DNA of 64,000 nucleotides from Porphyra umbilicalis (lineage: Eukaryota > Rhodophyta > Bangiophyceae > Bangiales > Bangiaceae): NCBI GenBank assembly GCA_002049455.2, contig KV918909.1, positions 115,542 to 179,541 on the forward strand, read 5' to 3'. The position numbers and the translations under genes were made by a program. Position 1 is the stretch's first letter, and each line of letters begins with the position of its first letter. Below the pieces are notes generated by a model. It did no database searches. It saw nothing but the letters and a program-made list of their open reading frames with translations, and was not told the origin of the DNA. Shown here piece by piece: positions 53,611 to 64,000 of the stretch.

Positions 53611-55908
53611 TGTAGTGAGGGCCCCCTCCCCATGTGTTGGGGACGCGGAAACATGTTTGAATAAGACCCAGAAAAGCTTTGATTAGGGCCTCGAATGGCC
53701 CACAAAGGGGCCACACGTGGTCGACACCAACGTCAAAATATGAGTCGCCCCCATTTATCCCTAGCACTGCTTTTTATCAAAGTTCATCTCAATGAGTTTT
53801 CAGTATAGATACAATATTTTTGATGAGTTCGAAAATGGTGACGAATAGTTCTGGTGCGGTAAGGTGCACCCAAGACATCGGGGAAGACAGGGGCAGACTT
53901 GATTTGATAGCAGGCGAAGTTCTTTTTCAGCATTATGTAGTTACTACTTTTATAAGCTCGTCGGCAGGGTGTGTGTGGCGATTTTCATTCAGCAGGGCAA
54001 GCTTCACGTCTTCGACCAGCGCGGACGGACAGACAGTGGGCCCGCTGCAGCCGCTGCTGTCACCCGGCCGTGCTGCGCCTGACACAATGATTTCTTATAC
54101 AAGAACGGGTCGGAATCGCACATCACAGCAATTATGCTTATTTGAGAACGGAGTGTTTGGCCATCTGGGAGCCCCTACTTCCATCCTGGTGTCGCCTTCC
54201 ATCACACGAAGGTGCTTGTGGACCGCGCAAGGAGCCTTTGCAGCACAGGACGCTTCGCAGAGGAGGGGCACATGAGTTGTTGGAGTCCCTCTGGTAGCGC
54301 CAGGAGACACGAAGGGTTGCTGAAAACCAGCAATTGAGCAGGGGGCCAGGACAGAGCAGGAGGGAGGGGGGGGGGGAAGACTGCAGGCCGAGGACAGCCG
54401 GTGGAACGGAGGGTGAACGCGTGGGGAAGAAAGGGGGGCGGATGGGAGGGGAGGGGATGGCTGCAGGGGGGTGCAGGGTCTATCAGCTGGATGAAAATAT
54501 GGTGTGTAAGGCTGTGCTGGTACCTACGGCACTGGTACAGACTTGCGCTGTGATGGCTTCAAGGCCGGGGGGTGCGGGGGGCGATGGATAGCCCTAAAAA
54601 CCCCGCACAGAACAACGCGACGGCGAACCTCGGGCCATGGAGCATCTCAGCTGAGATGCTCTAAAGCCTGAGGCATCAGCAGATGTGCCGATCACACCTC
54701 TTTGTTGACCTTGCCCGAGAAACCGACCCACACGGCCACTACGGGGCTCAGGGATGCGTCCGGGTGACCTCTTGTCCGCGATCTTGGTGGTGACCGGGGA
54801 GCAAGACGCTCCGCTCGGAATCACTCCCCAAGGACTTTGTGAACGCCGAATTGCAGCGATTCAGCAAAGTACTTTTCGCTGCTTTTTTCCGGGGTTAAAA
54901 ATAGGCTTTTCTGGGCCAGGACTGCTCCGTTTGAATGGCACAAAGCGTCGTGGGACAGCCGATGAGCTCATGAGTTTAGTGGTTTGACTCAAACTGCTCA
55001 AGAAATCTTTGTTTGTTTTGTAAAAAACGCGTGAACTGCGCTATAGGCGGTTCCGGAGCATCCCCAGGAACCCGATTTCATATGTAAACACTGTGGACTT
55101 CCCACACACGACGGAGTTGCTGAGAACTGGTACCAGTGTCAAGAACAGTAATCTGGCGATTTGGGGCACCGATAGACGTGCACTGAAACGTTCCTTCGCG
55201 CTGCACTTTCGTCCAGCCGAGCCATTCTCACGGACGCCAGTTTCCTTTGGGTGAGATCTGCCCAACGAATCATATTATGAGTGGTTGTGGTTCAATTTGG
55301 AAGCCAATAGTGATGAAACTCATGCTCAATGGGGGCGACGTCTCGCATACGTGTTTTTCATGTGCGGCTCTGGTGCGACGTCATGCGGTCCAATCAAACA
55401 CCGATGCGCATGAAAAGAACCGATTCTATTGGCTGGCGCTAATAGAGATAAGGGGACGCTCCCTTTGGCTGGTAGCAACAGTTATCTTCCCAACACATGG
55501 GACGCTGGCCGTAGTGAGGATAGGTTGCTCACGCGCGCGCCAGGCTAGAGTGCGTGCGCGTGTGCTCGTTCTCCCCCGTGGTAGCCAGACACAGATGAGA
55601 AAAGGGTAAACGCTCTGTCTTCTCCCTTGCGCCTGGGGCTGGCCCCCGAGGCGCGTCCTTATATACCGTCTCAGGCGGCGCCCGCTCTCCTCACGGCACC
55701 CCGCCCCCTACCCACACTCCCCCAGCACGCCCTGCCCGCGCGCCCCGTGCGGGCTCACTCTCCTCGGTGCGGGCCCCCACGCCCGTCCCGGTTTGCATCC
55801 CGCCAGGAGCGGTGCCCAGGCATGGGCGCCGCTTCCCGCGTGAAGCCGTTCCGCGTCTGCCCCCCCGCGCCTGCCAGGACTCCCCCACATCCTGCACTGT
55901 GGGGCTTA
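53611..55908. other. No convincing gene
   Basis: Lower-GC DNA with short frames only. GC rises again after 55,600, before the Harbinger terminus. No domain recognised. Confidence 0.5.
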
Positions 55909-55928
55909 GAGCAATCCCAACAATGTCG

Positions 55929-57092
55929 ATTATCGTAAAAATATGGGCCACGTGTCCCCACGTGTCTAACGTGGCACCATATGCGGAAACTAGCGCCACC
56001 GACAACGTCCCGTATGCAGAACTTCCGCAAACGGGCCAGAAACGATTTACAGCGCCGAGATAAGTCCAACCGGATAACCCAGAGGTGAGTTCGCAGGCAG
56101 TCGCGAATCAAGGGTGGGCGTCCTGATAGAAGCCAGATTTGGGGACGTCAGAGGCCGATTACCGACCAATCCGAACGGGGCCGGCCCGTTTTAGGCGAAA
56201 TGCAGCGCTGTCACTGGCTCAGGAGAGCTCCGAGACGATCGTGATGGTCAACACGTGTGACACTCTTGATCGCACCGTCTGGTTTTGGCGCTGGGCCGTC
56301 GGCGGCCCGGGTGATTCGTGCCCATCACGCGGTGGTGATTCGTGCCCATCACGCGACCGACCCCGGTCAAGTATCAGCCAACCTAAAACTAGTCATCGTG
56401 TGACATCGCAGGCGAGTGGCGTACGTTTCGCTGCCGAGTATCGATCTGTGCAACCAAAATGTTGGACGTAGGGGCCGGACAGGAGCTCTCACTCCAGACC
56501 ACCATCCGACACAGCCTCGTTCAAGGCCGCATAACGGGCCGGAGAAACACCAGCAGGACCACTCTTGCAAGCGTGCCGCGTGCTGTCAACTGACGAGATT
56601 CGCATGCACTGCATGACGGCCCCGTGGAGGCCGGTCGCTCCCAACGCGTCGCCACGTTGTGTCATGCGGCTGGTGGACCTGTTTCTGCTTGTAGTGGCTG
56701 ATCGCCTCTGGGTGGCCGATCGGGTCGAGAGCCTCGCTTTCTGGCCACCAGGGCGCGCAGAAGGGCGCGCAGGAGGGGGTGCCCCCCGCTGTACCCCACT
56801 GAACAGGCCTCATTGGCCAGGTGGAGGGCGGGTCGCGCTCGACGCACCCCCATCACAGTGTCCAAATTGTGGGAATGGCGGTGACAGGGGGCACCACCTG
56901 TCCAGGACGCCTGGGCACGGTATATGCACCGTCAGCCGGCTGGTACCGGGAGCGCTACGCGCACCGCACGACGCACGCCGACGTCGTGTGCTCGACGACA
57001 TGCTCCCGTCGTGGGCACCGTCTTCTTCCCTCTCTCATTTTCCCGTCATCATCCCGCTTTGAGTTTTCCGGCCCGCGCCGGGCCCGTGGATC
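55929..57092. other. Subterminal and promoter region of second Harbinger
   Basis: About 1.2 kb with no protein-like frame. Contains the 24-bp tandem repeat at 56,311 and, before the transposase start, a pyrimidine-rich stretch (CTTCTTCCCTCTCTCATTTTCCC) like other gene leaders here. Confidence 0.55.
56311..56358 (+). repeat. 24-bp tandem repeat of a near-palindrome
   Basis: Two copies of GTGATTCGTGCCCATCACGC plus a GGTG linker, 24 bp apart. Each unit has GTGAT and ATCAC as inverted ends, so it forms a small hairpin or a dyad for a dimeric DNA-binding protein. It lies 400 bp inside the Harbinger terminus. Confidence 0.85.
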
Positions 57093-58601
57093 ATGGACGA
57101 CGATATAGCTGAGGATGAGCTACAGATGGCCGTCGTGCTTGGGGCTCGAGCCACCCTCTCTGTGCGCCGTGCGCTTCTCTCGGTGCGAGCCAGACGCTTG
57201 CACAAGCGCGTTGGAGGCTCCCGTCCAGGCCGTCGCCCGAACCGGCCTCGCGATTTTGACGTAGGTGCGCATGCCATTCTGCGAGATTACTTTGGTGTGG
57301 ACGGGGCGCCACCGGTCTACGGCGAGGACGCGTTTGAGGAGCGTTTCCGCCTGCTATGGCCGGTTTTCAACCGTCTGTTTCGAGCTATTTGCAACGAGCC
57401 CATGTGGAGGCGCACTGTCAACACCACCGGTCGCCCGCAGGCCCATGCCATTCAGAAGGTGTCTGCCGCGTTGAGGGTGCTTGGGTATGGAGAGCCCTTT
57501 GACCACGCTGACGAGTACTGTCGCCTTTCCCGCTCCACCATTGATATGTACACTCGCCGCCTGACGCACTTTATTATTGACAAGTGGGAACCGACGTACC
57601 TGCGGCGTCCCAATGCCGAGGAGCTGGAGCACATCCTCACGCGCAACGCGGCCCGCGGCATGCCGGACTGCATGGGCTCTATCGACTGCACCCACTGGAC
57701 GTGGGCCAAGTGCCCGAAGGCCCTCGCCGGGCAGTACAAGGACCGCAACGGCAAGATCTCGGTAGTGATTGAGACGGTGTGTGACGAGGACCTGTACATC
57801 TGGCACATGTTAGTGGGGTGCCCAGGCGCCTACAACGACAAGAACGTGCTAGCCGCGTCGCCGCTGATGCTGGACGTTAATGATGGAACGTGGCCACCGA
57901 GGATCTGCAACTACACACTGAACGGCCGCTCTCGTCGATTGCTTTTCTACGCGGCCGACCAAGGATACCCCCGATACGCTATATTTGCTCAGCCCTACTC
58001 CAATCCCGACACGCCTCGACGACAGGTGTACAACCGCCTGCAGGAGGCGGTGCGCAAGGACGTGGAGCGCCTGTACGCGGTGTGGTGGTCGCGATGGTTC
58101 ATCACCTAGTACCCGGCACGCTACATGACGCTGCCGCGCCTCATCAACACGGCCAAAGCCGTGGCCATCCTCCACAACATGGCCGTGGAACACCGGCGTC
58201 ACGGCTTTATTGCATCAACGCGCATGGCGGCGGCGGCGGCGGTACGTGGCGCGAGGAGCGGACGTCACGACGGTGACGATCAAGGCGCCAGCGGCGATGG
58301 GACGGCCTTTGTCAAGGACGATGGGCCAACCTGTGGCTCTGAATGGGGCGCACCTGTGCCTGATTTTGACGGTCGACGCAATGACCGTCGTGGCTGTAAA
58401 GGCGCCCCGATGGGAACGGCGAGGTACATGCAAATGGCCGAGAAAGAGGCCAAGGACACGCAAGAGCACTTTTCCTTGCTCCATGACTTGGCAGAGCACG
58501 TGTGGGCCGACCGCAGCAGCCTCTTAGCCCCGTACTTGCGACTGCCAGATGTAGGTGGGTTGAGCGAGGGATCAAGTCGGGCTGAGGACGTGCTTCGTTG
58601 A
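57093..58601 (+). pseudogene. PIF/Harbinger transposase with one in-frame TAG
   Basis: ATG at 57,093 (MDDDIAEDELQMAVV). The same arrangement as the nested copy: a basic stretch (VRARRLHKRVGGSRPGRRPN), RDFDVGAHAILRDYFGVDG, then GSIDCTHW (D198), GAYNDKNVL (D249) and KDVERLY (E325). Codon 339 is TAG (58,107-58,109); the frame then continues with YPARYMTLPRLINTAKAVAILHNM, which is the family's C-terminal block, to TGA at 58,601. So all three catalytic residues precede the stop but the last helices do not. One CAG-to-TAG change would explain the lesion. It is clearly a diverged paralogue of the nested transposase and lacks its Gly-rich tail. Confidence 0.88.
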
Positions 58602-59529
58602 GGGAAAGGCGCCGTGGATCAAAGTTTTTTTTTCCCGCTGGGCAGGGTTTTTTTTCTTTAGAAGCACTCGCCCTACGGTTACATTATGCGCGTGATCGGT
58701 CTATCAGCTGACCGTGGGCGGGTAGCACGTATATTTGTTGACTATGGATGGTATGCGTACAGAAAATGCATCGATTATCTCTTGTTGACTGTGTTGCGAG
58801 CCTGTGCGCCCGTAAACCGTGTACTGCGCGGTAGTCATTGAAAGCTAGCACCCACCCTTTCATTTACTACCGCGCTCCTTGGGCCTCAATGTGCACCCTT
58901 CATGTCCTGGCAACTGTGAAGTAACGATGCTAAGCCTCGCTCTCACAACATTCACACCGGGTTCTTGGTCAGAGCGCATCACAGTGACGGCTATGGCTGT
59001 TGTTGTACGAGCCACCACTTGCGCGATGTTGATGATAAGGCGATTCAGCACATTCTATAAAAAACAAAGATGGATTCCAGATGTGCCATCCTGTCCCGTA
59101 CGTGTATTTGCTGCTTACACAGCGAAATCTGCACGCGTGGGCAGACCGCATGGCGTGCAAGAATGGAACTGCATAGTTTATCACAAGAAGTACCGCAAGG
59201 TCCATCAAAATAGTCCCCAACCCCGAACTAGGCATGTTTGCATCAGCAAGCTACATCGGACGCCAGCACCAAGGTGATTTTTGTTGACTTGGCCGAGCAG
59301 CTGGAGCTGGAGCCAGCTCTGCTCTCAAGGACATGAATATTCGCGGTGCTCTTGTTCATCTTGACGTGCGTCTTGCGACCGATGTGCACACCATGGAGCT
59401 GGTCACGTCGAGGCAAGCTAAGCGTCAATGTCACAGCTGATAAGGTAAAAAACCCGTGACGGGAAAAAAAAACCTTTTCTCATGGAAGCGTGCATGTCAT
59501 GTGCCGTACAAAGCAATCACCAAGCAAAA
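58602..59529. other. 3' region of transposase, no gene
   Basis: T-rich stretch (AAAGTTTTTTTTTCCC, then TTTTTTTTCTTTAG) right after the transposase, and lower-GC DNA without protein-like frames. It probably holds its polyadenylation region. Confidence 0.5.
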
Positions 59530-59709
59530 AGAAAAACACAGCTACATCGCCGATCATCAAGCTTGGCCAAGTCGATGGCCATCAAGACACAAGTTAAGCA
59601 AACAGAGCAACTGAGCAAAAAGAGAGCACACATACACAGTCCATCATCAAGGTTGGCCATGTCCATGGCCATCAAAGCAAAGTTCAAGCAAACAGAGCAA
59701 CAGGATACG
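59530..59709. repeat. 90-bp tandem duplication
   Basis: Two head-to-tail copies with landmarks GCAAACAGAGCAA at 59,598 and 59,688 and TTGGCCAWGTCSATGGCCATCAA in each. About 80% identical by eye. It is in the 3' flank of the minus-strand partner gene, 80 bp beyond its stop. Both strands stay open through it, since 90 is a multiple of three. Confidence 0.8.
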
Positions 59710-59795
59710 CACGCAATCAGTCGGTCCATTATGCCAGTTGCAGGTCCATGTTCTTGGCACAGAAACCAGCGGCCCAGAAACCAGCGGCCGTCCGC

Positions 59796-61571
59796 CTAGG
59801 GCCCCTCCTCGTCGTCACCGCCGCTGCTAGAGTCTCCACCGTCTGTCCAGTTGTCCCAGTCCATAGTGTCCAAGATGCGTGTGTCGACATCAACGCCGGC
59901 GGCGTTGGCCATCTCCTCAAAGCGCCGCCGCTTGGTTGTCTGCGCAGCGCGGCCTCGAGCCAGTGCCACACGGCGTCGAGGCGGCAGCGGGGGGCGGGCA
60001 CTAGAGACGCTGGCGCTCAAGTCGACACGGCTGAGGTCTTGTGCATCGGCTCCTCCCTCCCCTGCTGGGGGCTCACCATTCTCGGCTCCCTCCCCTGCTT
60101 GGGGCTCACCATCGTCGCCTGCCGTGCCATGCACCACGCTCCCGACGTTTTTATCGTTGCCGGTAGTCATGGCTTGCGACGAGATCAGCTCCGCGGCCAC
60201 GCGTGCGGCCTCAATAGTTGTCCTCGGCGGCGACGCCGTCGGCGGAGGCGGCGGGGACGTGCCGTGGTCTGCAGCGCGGTCTGCGGCGCAGGTACGATGC
60301 CTGCGATGAAGGGGGGGGGCGTCGTCTGTGTCTTTGTCAGACTCGGACACCGTCTCCGCCTCCTCGTCGGTGGATGAAACACGCACACTGCGGCGTCCTC
60401 TACGCCCAAGTTGAACTCCACCGCGGCGACCACCGCCGCGAACACGGTAACCTCGGCCGCCATGGGCAGGTACCTCAGCGCATCGACCGCCACGCCGAGC
60501 TCCGCGCTCGCGTCCAACAAAGGCCCCACGCCCTCGGCCACGCCCTCCGCGGCTGCCCCTTGGGGCGACGACTTCGGCCGCAGCTGTGGCCGCGTCAATC
60601 TGTCGTTGCAATACCTCCTCCTCAACATGGTCGGGTGCGTTGGCGTTGGCCGCGGGGGGGGCACGGCCATCAGCATCATGCAACCGACGTCTCATCTCGC
60701 GCTCCCACCACTGACGCCCCTCGACCGAGATGGCAGCGGCAGGGGAAGACCAGAAGGCAATGTCGGCGCGATCAGCAGCCGACCGGGCCAACGCGTTTAG
60801 CGCCACAGTGTTGGAGATGGACTCACGTTGCAGGGTAGCCTCCATGCGGGAAGCTGCCTTGGCGGCCTTGTTTCCGACAGGCCGTTCTTGAAACACGCTC
60901 CTCTTGCGTTGTTGCCGGCCCCGCGCGTACGTAGAGCTACTTGGCCCCATGCTCAGGTCCTCGTCCTCGTCCGTCAGGCCGTCCAGAGGGTCCTCGTCAG
61001 ACAGCTCTGCACCGGATGCACCGTGCACGCCTGCGGCGCGGTGCGACTTTCGCATGGCCGCCACAGTAGCCGCGCCACTAAAGCGGTCCAGTTGTCGCAA
61101 GATCCTCCAGTAGGGAAGCGGAGGGCACTTGAGCGTTGCGACGACCTCGGCCTAGAAGCCCTCGTAGGGGCTGAGGCCGTTCCACTTGGCCACGGTGGCG
61201 TTGATCAGGTCCGCAGGCGTCGGGTTGCCCGTGAGCTTGGCGTTGAGAACAGACATGTACATGTTCTTAAAGCTTTCCACCATGGGGAAGATGTTGTACT
61301 TGAGCTCCTTGTCAATGGCCGGCGTTGAGCGCGCGCGGCGTCGGTCCACTTGCGGCAGAGAGTCAGGCAGCTGAGCGCGGAACCGACCGCAGTAGTCGCT
61401 TTTGAAGGTCTCCATGCGCTGGTCCGTTCCAACCTCGGAGTTGAGAGTTGCCTCCACGTAGACCCCGCAAGCACCTCGCGCCGTCGCGGCTGCTACGGAA
61501 ACAGCCTTCACGGCTCCGAGGTCCCCGCCACCGTCGTTTTCCAGTTCACGCTCAGTGTCGGCATCGGCCAT
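59796..61571 (-). pseudogene. Harbinger partner protein with one in-frame TAG
   Basis: ATG at 61,571 (MADADTERELENDGGG); the frame is open further upstream but without ATG. The first 139 codons contain MVESFKNMYMSVLNAKLTG and ADLINATVAKWNGLSPYEGF. Codon 140 is TAG (61,154-61,152); the frame continues with YWRILRQLDRFSGAATVAAM. Later come an RG-rich stretch (RGSRGGRGRGRGAF), a basic KRRRF motif and an acidic tail near the end. Position, convergent orientation and the small helical N-terminal domain followed by basic low-complexity sequence match the role of the Harbinger Myb/trihelix partner, though a clear Trp-spaced Myb repeat is not visible here. Without the stop it would be 591 residues. 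Confidence 0.65.
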
Positions 61572-63084
61572 GTCGCCAGGCCGCCAAGGTGCCGCGTCGA
61601 CAGAGCAGGATGAGAGAGCGTCATCGCCGCCGTCTGCGCCGGCGCGCCTCAGCGTGGCCGCGTGCGCGGCCACAAGTGTAGCGCGAAGAGCAGTCAGGGG
61701 AGCGTCACCAGCCTCAGAGGGTGAATCAATCTCTGATCGTCAGGTGACGTGCGCTTGAAGGGCTGGGGAGTGCACGCTGCGAAAGGTTGAGAGCACAGGA
61801 GTCCACCTCACAGCACGAGTAGGGCGCAAGCCTCCGTCGTTGGGACGCGAGCATGGTTGCCGACGGGGTCTTGACGGACTGGCTCCTTTTCTGCCGCCTG
61901 CTCCGGCCCGGCGCCGTGCTCCGTGTTTCACACCGACGGGGCCGGCACGTTCGTCGGCAGAAATAGGGGGGGTAGTTGATGAAGACAGGCGCACAGGAGG
62001 GGGGGATGGTGATGACGGGCGCACACGGGGGGCGTTGGTGTCGGAGGGCGTACAGGGGATATCAAATCAATATTGTCATCGTCAAGGCCAGAGGATAGGG
62101 GGGGGTGGCGTCGGAGCCGGCCATGCTTTGGCCGCAATGAATTGGTAAGGGGGAGGGTTTGGCGTCGCTGTTTGGGAGAGGGGAGGGGTTGGCGTCGGTG
62201 TCGGCCATATCTTGGCCGTCTCGTAATGGATCTTGGTCGGGGTCTTGGTCCTGACGGAGTGTAGCGGTTCTAAGCACCACCACGTTGGTTTGTCGTCTGG
62301 CCGAAGTGACCTCTTGATCAGCTCGGTCCGTCGAAGGAACTGCCCCGGAAATCGACCCACAGCCCAGCCTTCCCCCAACGGGAGGAGAGGATCACGGCAA
62401 AGCCCAGGGGGAATCGTAGTCCAAAGCACAGTTGGTTTTATCAAACGGCGACGGGGACGGCGTCCCCGCTGTCAATAAACCCCTCCCAAACCGAACGCCG
62501 GTGGCCAAAGTAGCCACCCCAAATGCGCCAAACAGATAAGTCCCTCCAAAGCGAAAAGTTCAAACAAGTAGTAGGGGGGCTGGGAAAACCACTTGGGAAA
62601 AGCCCCGCCCCCGACCGAATCCAATCTCCCCGAGATCTGGACAGGTCATTCCCTTGCTGGCCCGGATCGGGATATTTTGGGACGGCCCCCGGGGGTGTGC
62701 TGTCCACAGCTGAGGGGCCACGCCCCTTCCAACTGGGGACCCCCGACCGCCACACAGCCCCCTCGTCGCGTGACGTGGCGTCCCTGCCCGTCCCGCGACG
62801 ACCCCTGAGGAGGGGGTTCCAGCCCGGCCCCCCGGCCGGGTGCCGGCCACAACCGCCACCCCCCCCCCCCCCCCCCCGATCCTCGCCCCAGAGGGGTTGT
62901 CGAGGTCGGTCCGCGGACTGGATCGGCCCCACGCCACACCAGCGTGGCGTGGCGCGCGGCCCGCACCGGTGTCTCGCGGCCCCCACACCCCCCGTGACGC
63001 ACGTTGGCCCCACCCCTCCCCGTGGGCCCACACGCACACCCCGGTCTCACCCCCCCACCCACACAGGCAACTCCACGACTCCTC
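61572..63084. other. No convincing gene
   Basis: Includes a ~45-bp imperfect direct repeat (GGCGTCGGAGCCGGCCATGC at 62,106 and GGCGTCGGTGTCGGCCATAT at 62,192) and a C-run of about 18 at 62,859-62,877. Open frames from 62,440 onward are P/R/G-biased on both strands. Confidence 0.45.
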
Positions 63085-63480
63085 CACGCCACCCCACGAC
63101 GTCACCCTCCGCGCTCGTTGCGACGCGGTGTTCGCCGACTCGTTCCTCCGCCCACCCCACGACGTAACCCTCCGCGCTCGTTGCGACGCGGTGTTCGCCG
63201 ACTCGTTCCTCCGCCCACCCCACGACGTGCCGTCCACCCCTCCCCCGTGGCGCCCGCCGCTCCTTGCTTCTGTCGGCCCGCGGGGGTTCCCCCCCCCCCT
63301 TCGCCACACTCAACTCCGCGGCTCCTCCCCACCACCCCGCGACGTAACCCATCCGCGCTGGTTGCGACGCGGTGCTCGCCGACTCGTTCCTCCTCCCACC
63401 CCACGACGTGCCGTCCACCCCCCCCCCCGTGGTGCCCCGTCGCTTCTTGCTTCTTGCTTCTGTGGGTCCTCGGGGGGTCC
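63085..63480 (+). repeat. 63-bp tandem repeat inside a larger ~190-bp repeat
   Basis: Two nearly identical 63-bp copies at about 63,091-63,216 (landmark GCGCTCGTTGCGACGCGGTG at 63,111 and 63,174) and a diverged third at about 63,340-63,405. The following GACGTGCCGTCCACCCC and CTTGCTTCTGT blocks also recur, giving a higher-order unit. In one plus frame the unit encodes 21 residues (HDVTLRARCDAVFADSFLRP plus P), so coding is possible, but the surrounding frame is P/R-rich and unconvincing. Confidence 0.8.
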
Positions 63481-63617
63481 CCCCGCCCCCCCCCTCCTCC
63501 TCCACCGCGAGGTTGCCCCCACCACCCTCGTCGGACCGAGGACCCCGGCGGCCCCCCCCCCGACAACAAGGTGTCCGCGTCTGCGTCGTCCTCCGCGATG
63601 GCCGACAAGAAGAGGAG

Positions 63618-64000
63618 ATGGCGTCCTCCACCGCCGTGGGCCCCCTACCCGTGTTGTCTGACCCGTCGACGTGGGCGCCGGCGTGGGGGCGCGAGGAGGC
63701 CCGCATGGGCGAAGCCGACACGCTGACCCGCGCGACGTTCCAAGGCGTCGACTCGGTGCGCCCCGCCAACCCGTTCGCCAAGCACATCGCGGCCAGGTCG
63801 CACGCCCTCGTACCGTCCCTCGACGACCGAGCCTCGTCGATCACCGTGTTGCGGCGTAGCCGCGAGGTGGGGTACCGTCATTCTCACGTCGGCTTCATGG
63901 ACGACGCCCCCGGGGACTCGCCGTGGGTGCCGACCTTCGCCTACATCTTGACGTCTCCCCCGTTCATCGGGGCGTCCGGCAAGGAAGACCCCACGACGGT
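63618..64000 (+). CDS. Hypothetical protein, 3' end outside window
   Basis: ATG at 63,618 (MASSTAVGPLPVLSDPSTW) opens 127 codons with no stop before the window ends. Composition is balanced and protein-like, unlike the biased frames just upstream: VDSVRPANPFAKHIAARSHA, SSITVLRRSREVGYRHSHVG and DSPWVPTFAYILTSPPFIGA. The frame is also open upstream of this ATG (about 15 codons checked), so the start could be earlier. No family recognised; near an element edge it could be the start of a retroelement capsid-type gene or a host gene. Confidence 0.5.
   Translation, partial: MASSTAVGPLPVLSDPSTWAPAWGREEARMGEADTLTRATFQGVDSVRPANPFAKHIAARSHALVPSLDDRASSITVLRRSREVGYRHSHVGFMDDAPGDSPWVPTFAYILTSPPFIGASGKEDPTT

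Larger units (their letters stand above)
55909..64000. mobile_element. Second PIF/Harbinger element, right end not reached
   Basis: Terminus GAGCAATCCCAACAATGTCG at 55,909, preceded by TTA, the usual target triplet. It differs from the nested Harbinger terminus at one position in the first 20. Inside are a transposase (plus) and a Myb-partner-type gene (minus), tail to tail, both with single lesions. No inverted copy of the terminus was found up to 64,000. As the sister element has 3.5 kb beyond its last gene, the right end may lie outside the window; it could also be deleted, in which case the end given here is too far. Confidence 0.7.

Noticed and set aside
27498-61571. TAG might be recoded as an amino acid, since several transposon genes have one in-frame TAG
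   Set aside because: TAA (7,317; 27,822; 43,329) and TGA (28,944) also interrupt genes, and TAG is the natural end of the intact Harbinger transposase (37,455). Ordinary decay explains all of them.

Overview
The window looks like nuclear DNA of a GC-rich eukaryote and is almost entirely transposon territory. The evidence is spliced genes with GT-AG introns of about 60-170 bp, long GC-rich minisatellites that stay open in several frames, and eukaryotic class II transposases (Plavaka/CACTA-like, PIF/Harbinger, KDZ-like). I saw no rRNA, tRNA, operon, CRISPR or organelle gene. High GC and this mix of elements suggest a red alga of the Porphyra/Pyropia type, but that is inference without a database search. 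No clear host housekeeping gene was found; the only cellular-type gene is a truncated protein-kinase-like ORF.

Layout. 1-5.6 kb: a foldback repeat, pyrimidine-rich repeats, a ~262-bp GC-rich minisatellite and pieces of a TA-flanked mariner-type MITE. 5.6-15.5 kb: a small spliced gene, a four-exon Plavaka/CACTA-type transposase with one internal stop codon (minus strand), and an 841-aa nucleic-acid-binding-like protein (plus strand). These are bracketed by two clusters of CCATCA motifs and may form one ~10-kb element. 15.9-20.8 kb: a long inverted repeat, a complete 384-bp MITE, a near-perfect palindrome and 1.8 kb of CCGCCG-type low-complexity DNA. 22.4-23.4 kb: the kinase-like ORF.

23,984-50,491 is the most interesting part. 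It is a 26.5-kb segment bounded by a perfect 25-bp terminal inverted repeat, with a second inverted-repeat pair just inside. It carries a gene with eighteen 12-aa repeats, a decayed PIF1-like helicase, a ~75-bp minisatellite and a decayed KDZ-like transposase gene with a SWIM zinc finger. That transposase gene is split by a complete nested PIF/Harbinger element (33,053-42,781). Removing the Harbinger with one 3-bp target-site copy rejoins the split reading frame exactly. The Harbinger carries a frameshifted Myb/trihelix-like partner and an intact transposase, tail to tail, plus an 85-bp minisatellite.

50.5-55.9 kb is lower-GC DNA with no convincing gene. At 55,909 another Harbinger element starts with a related TIR. 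It has the same convergent gene pair (transposase at 57.1 kb, partner at 61.6 kb), each with a single in-frame TAG, and probably runs past the window end. A further ORF begins at 63,618 and is cut by the end of the window.

How the parts fit: all three Harbinger-type boundaries share a terminus of the form GAGCAWWSCCARCAATGTCG. The intact transposase at 37.5-39.2 kb could therefore act on its own element, on the 55.9-kb element and on the 26.5-kb composite, whose own genes are dead.
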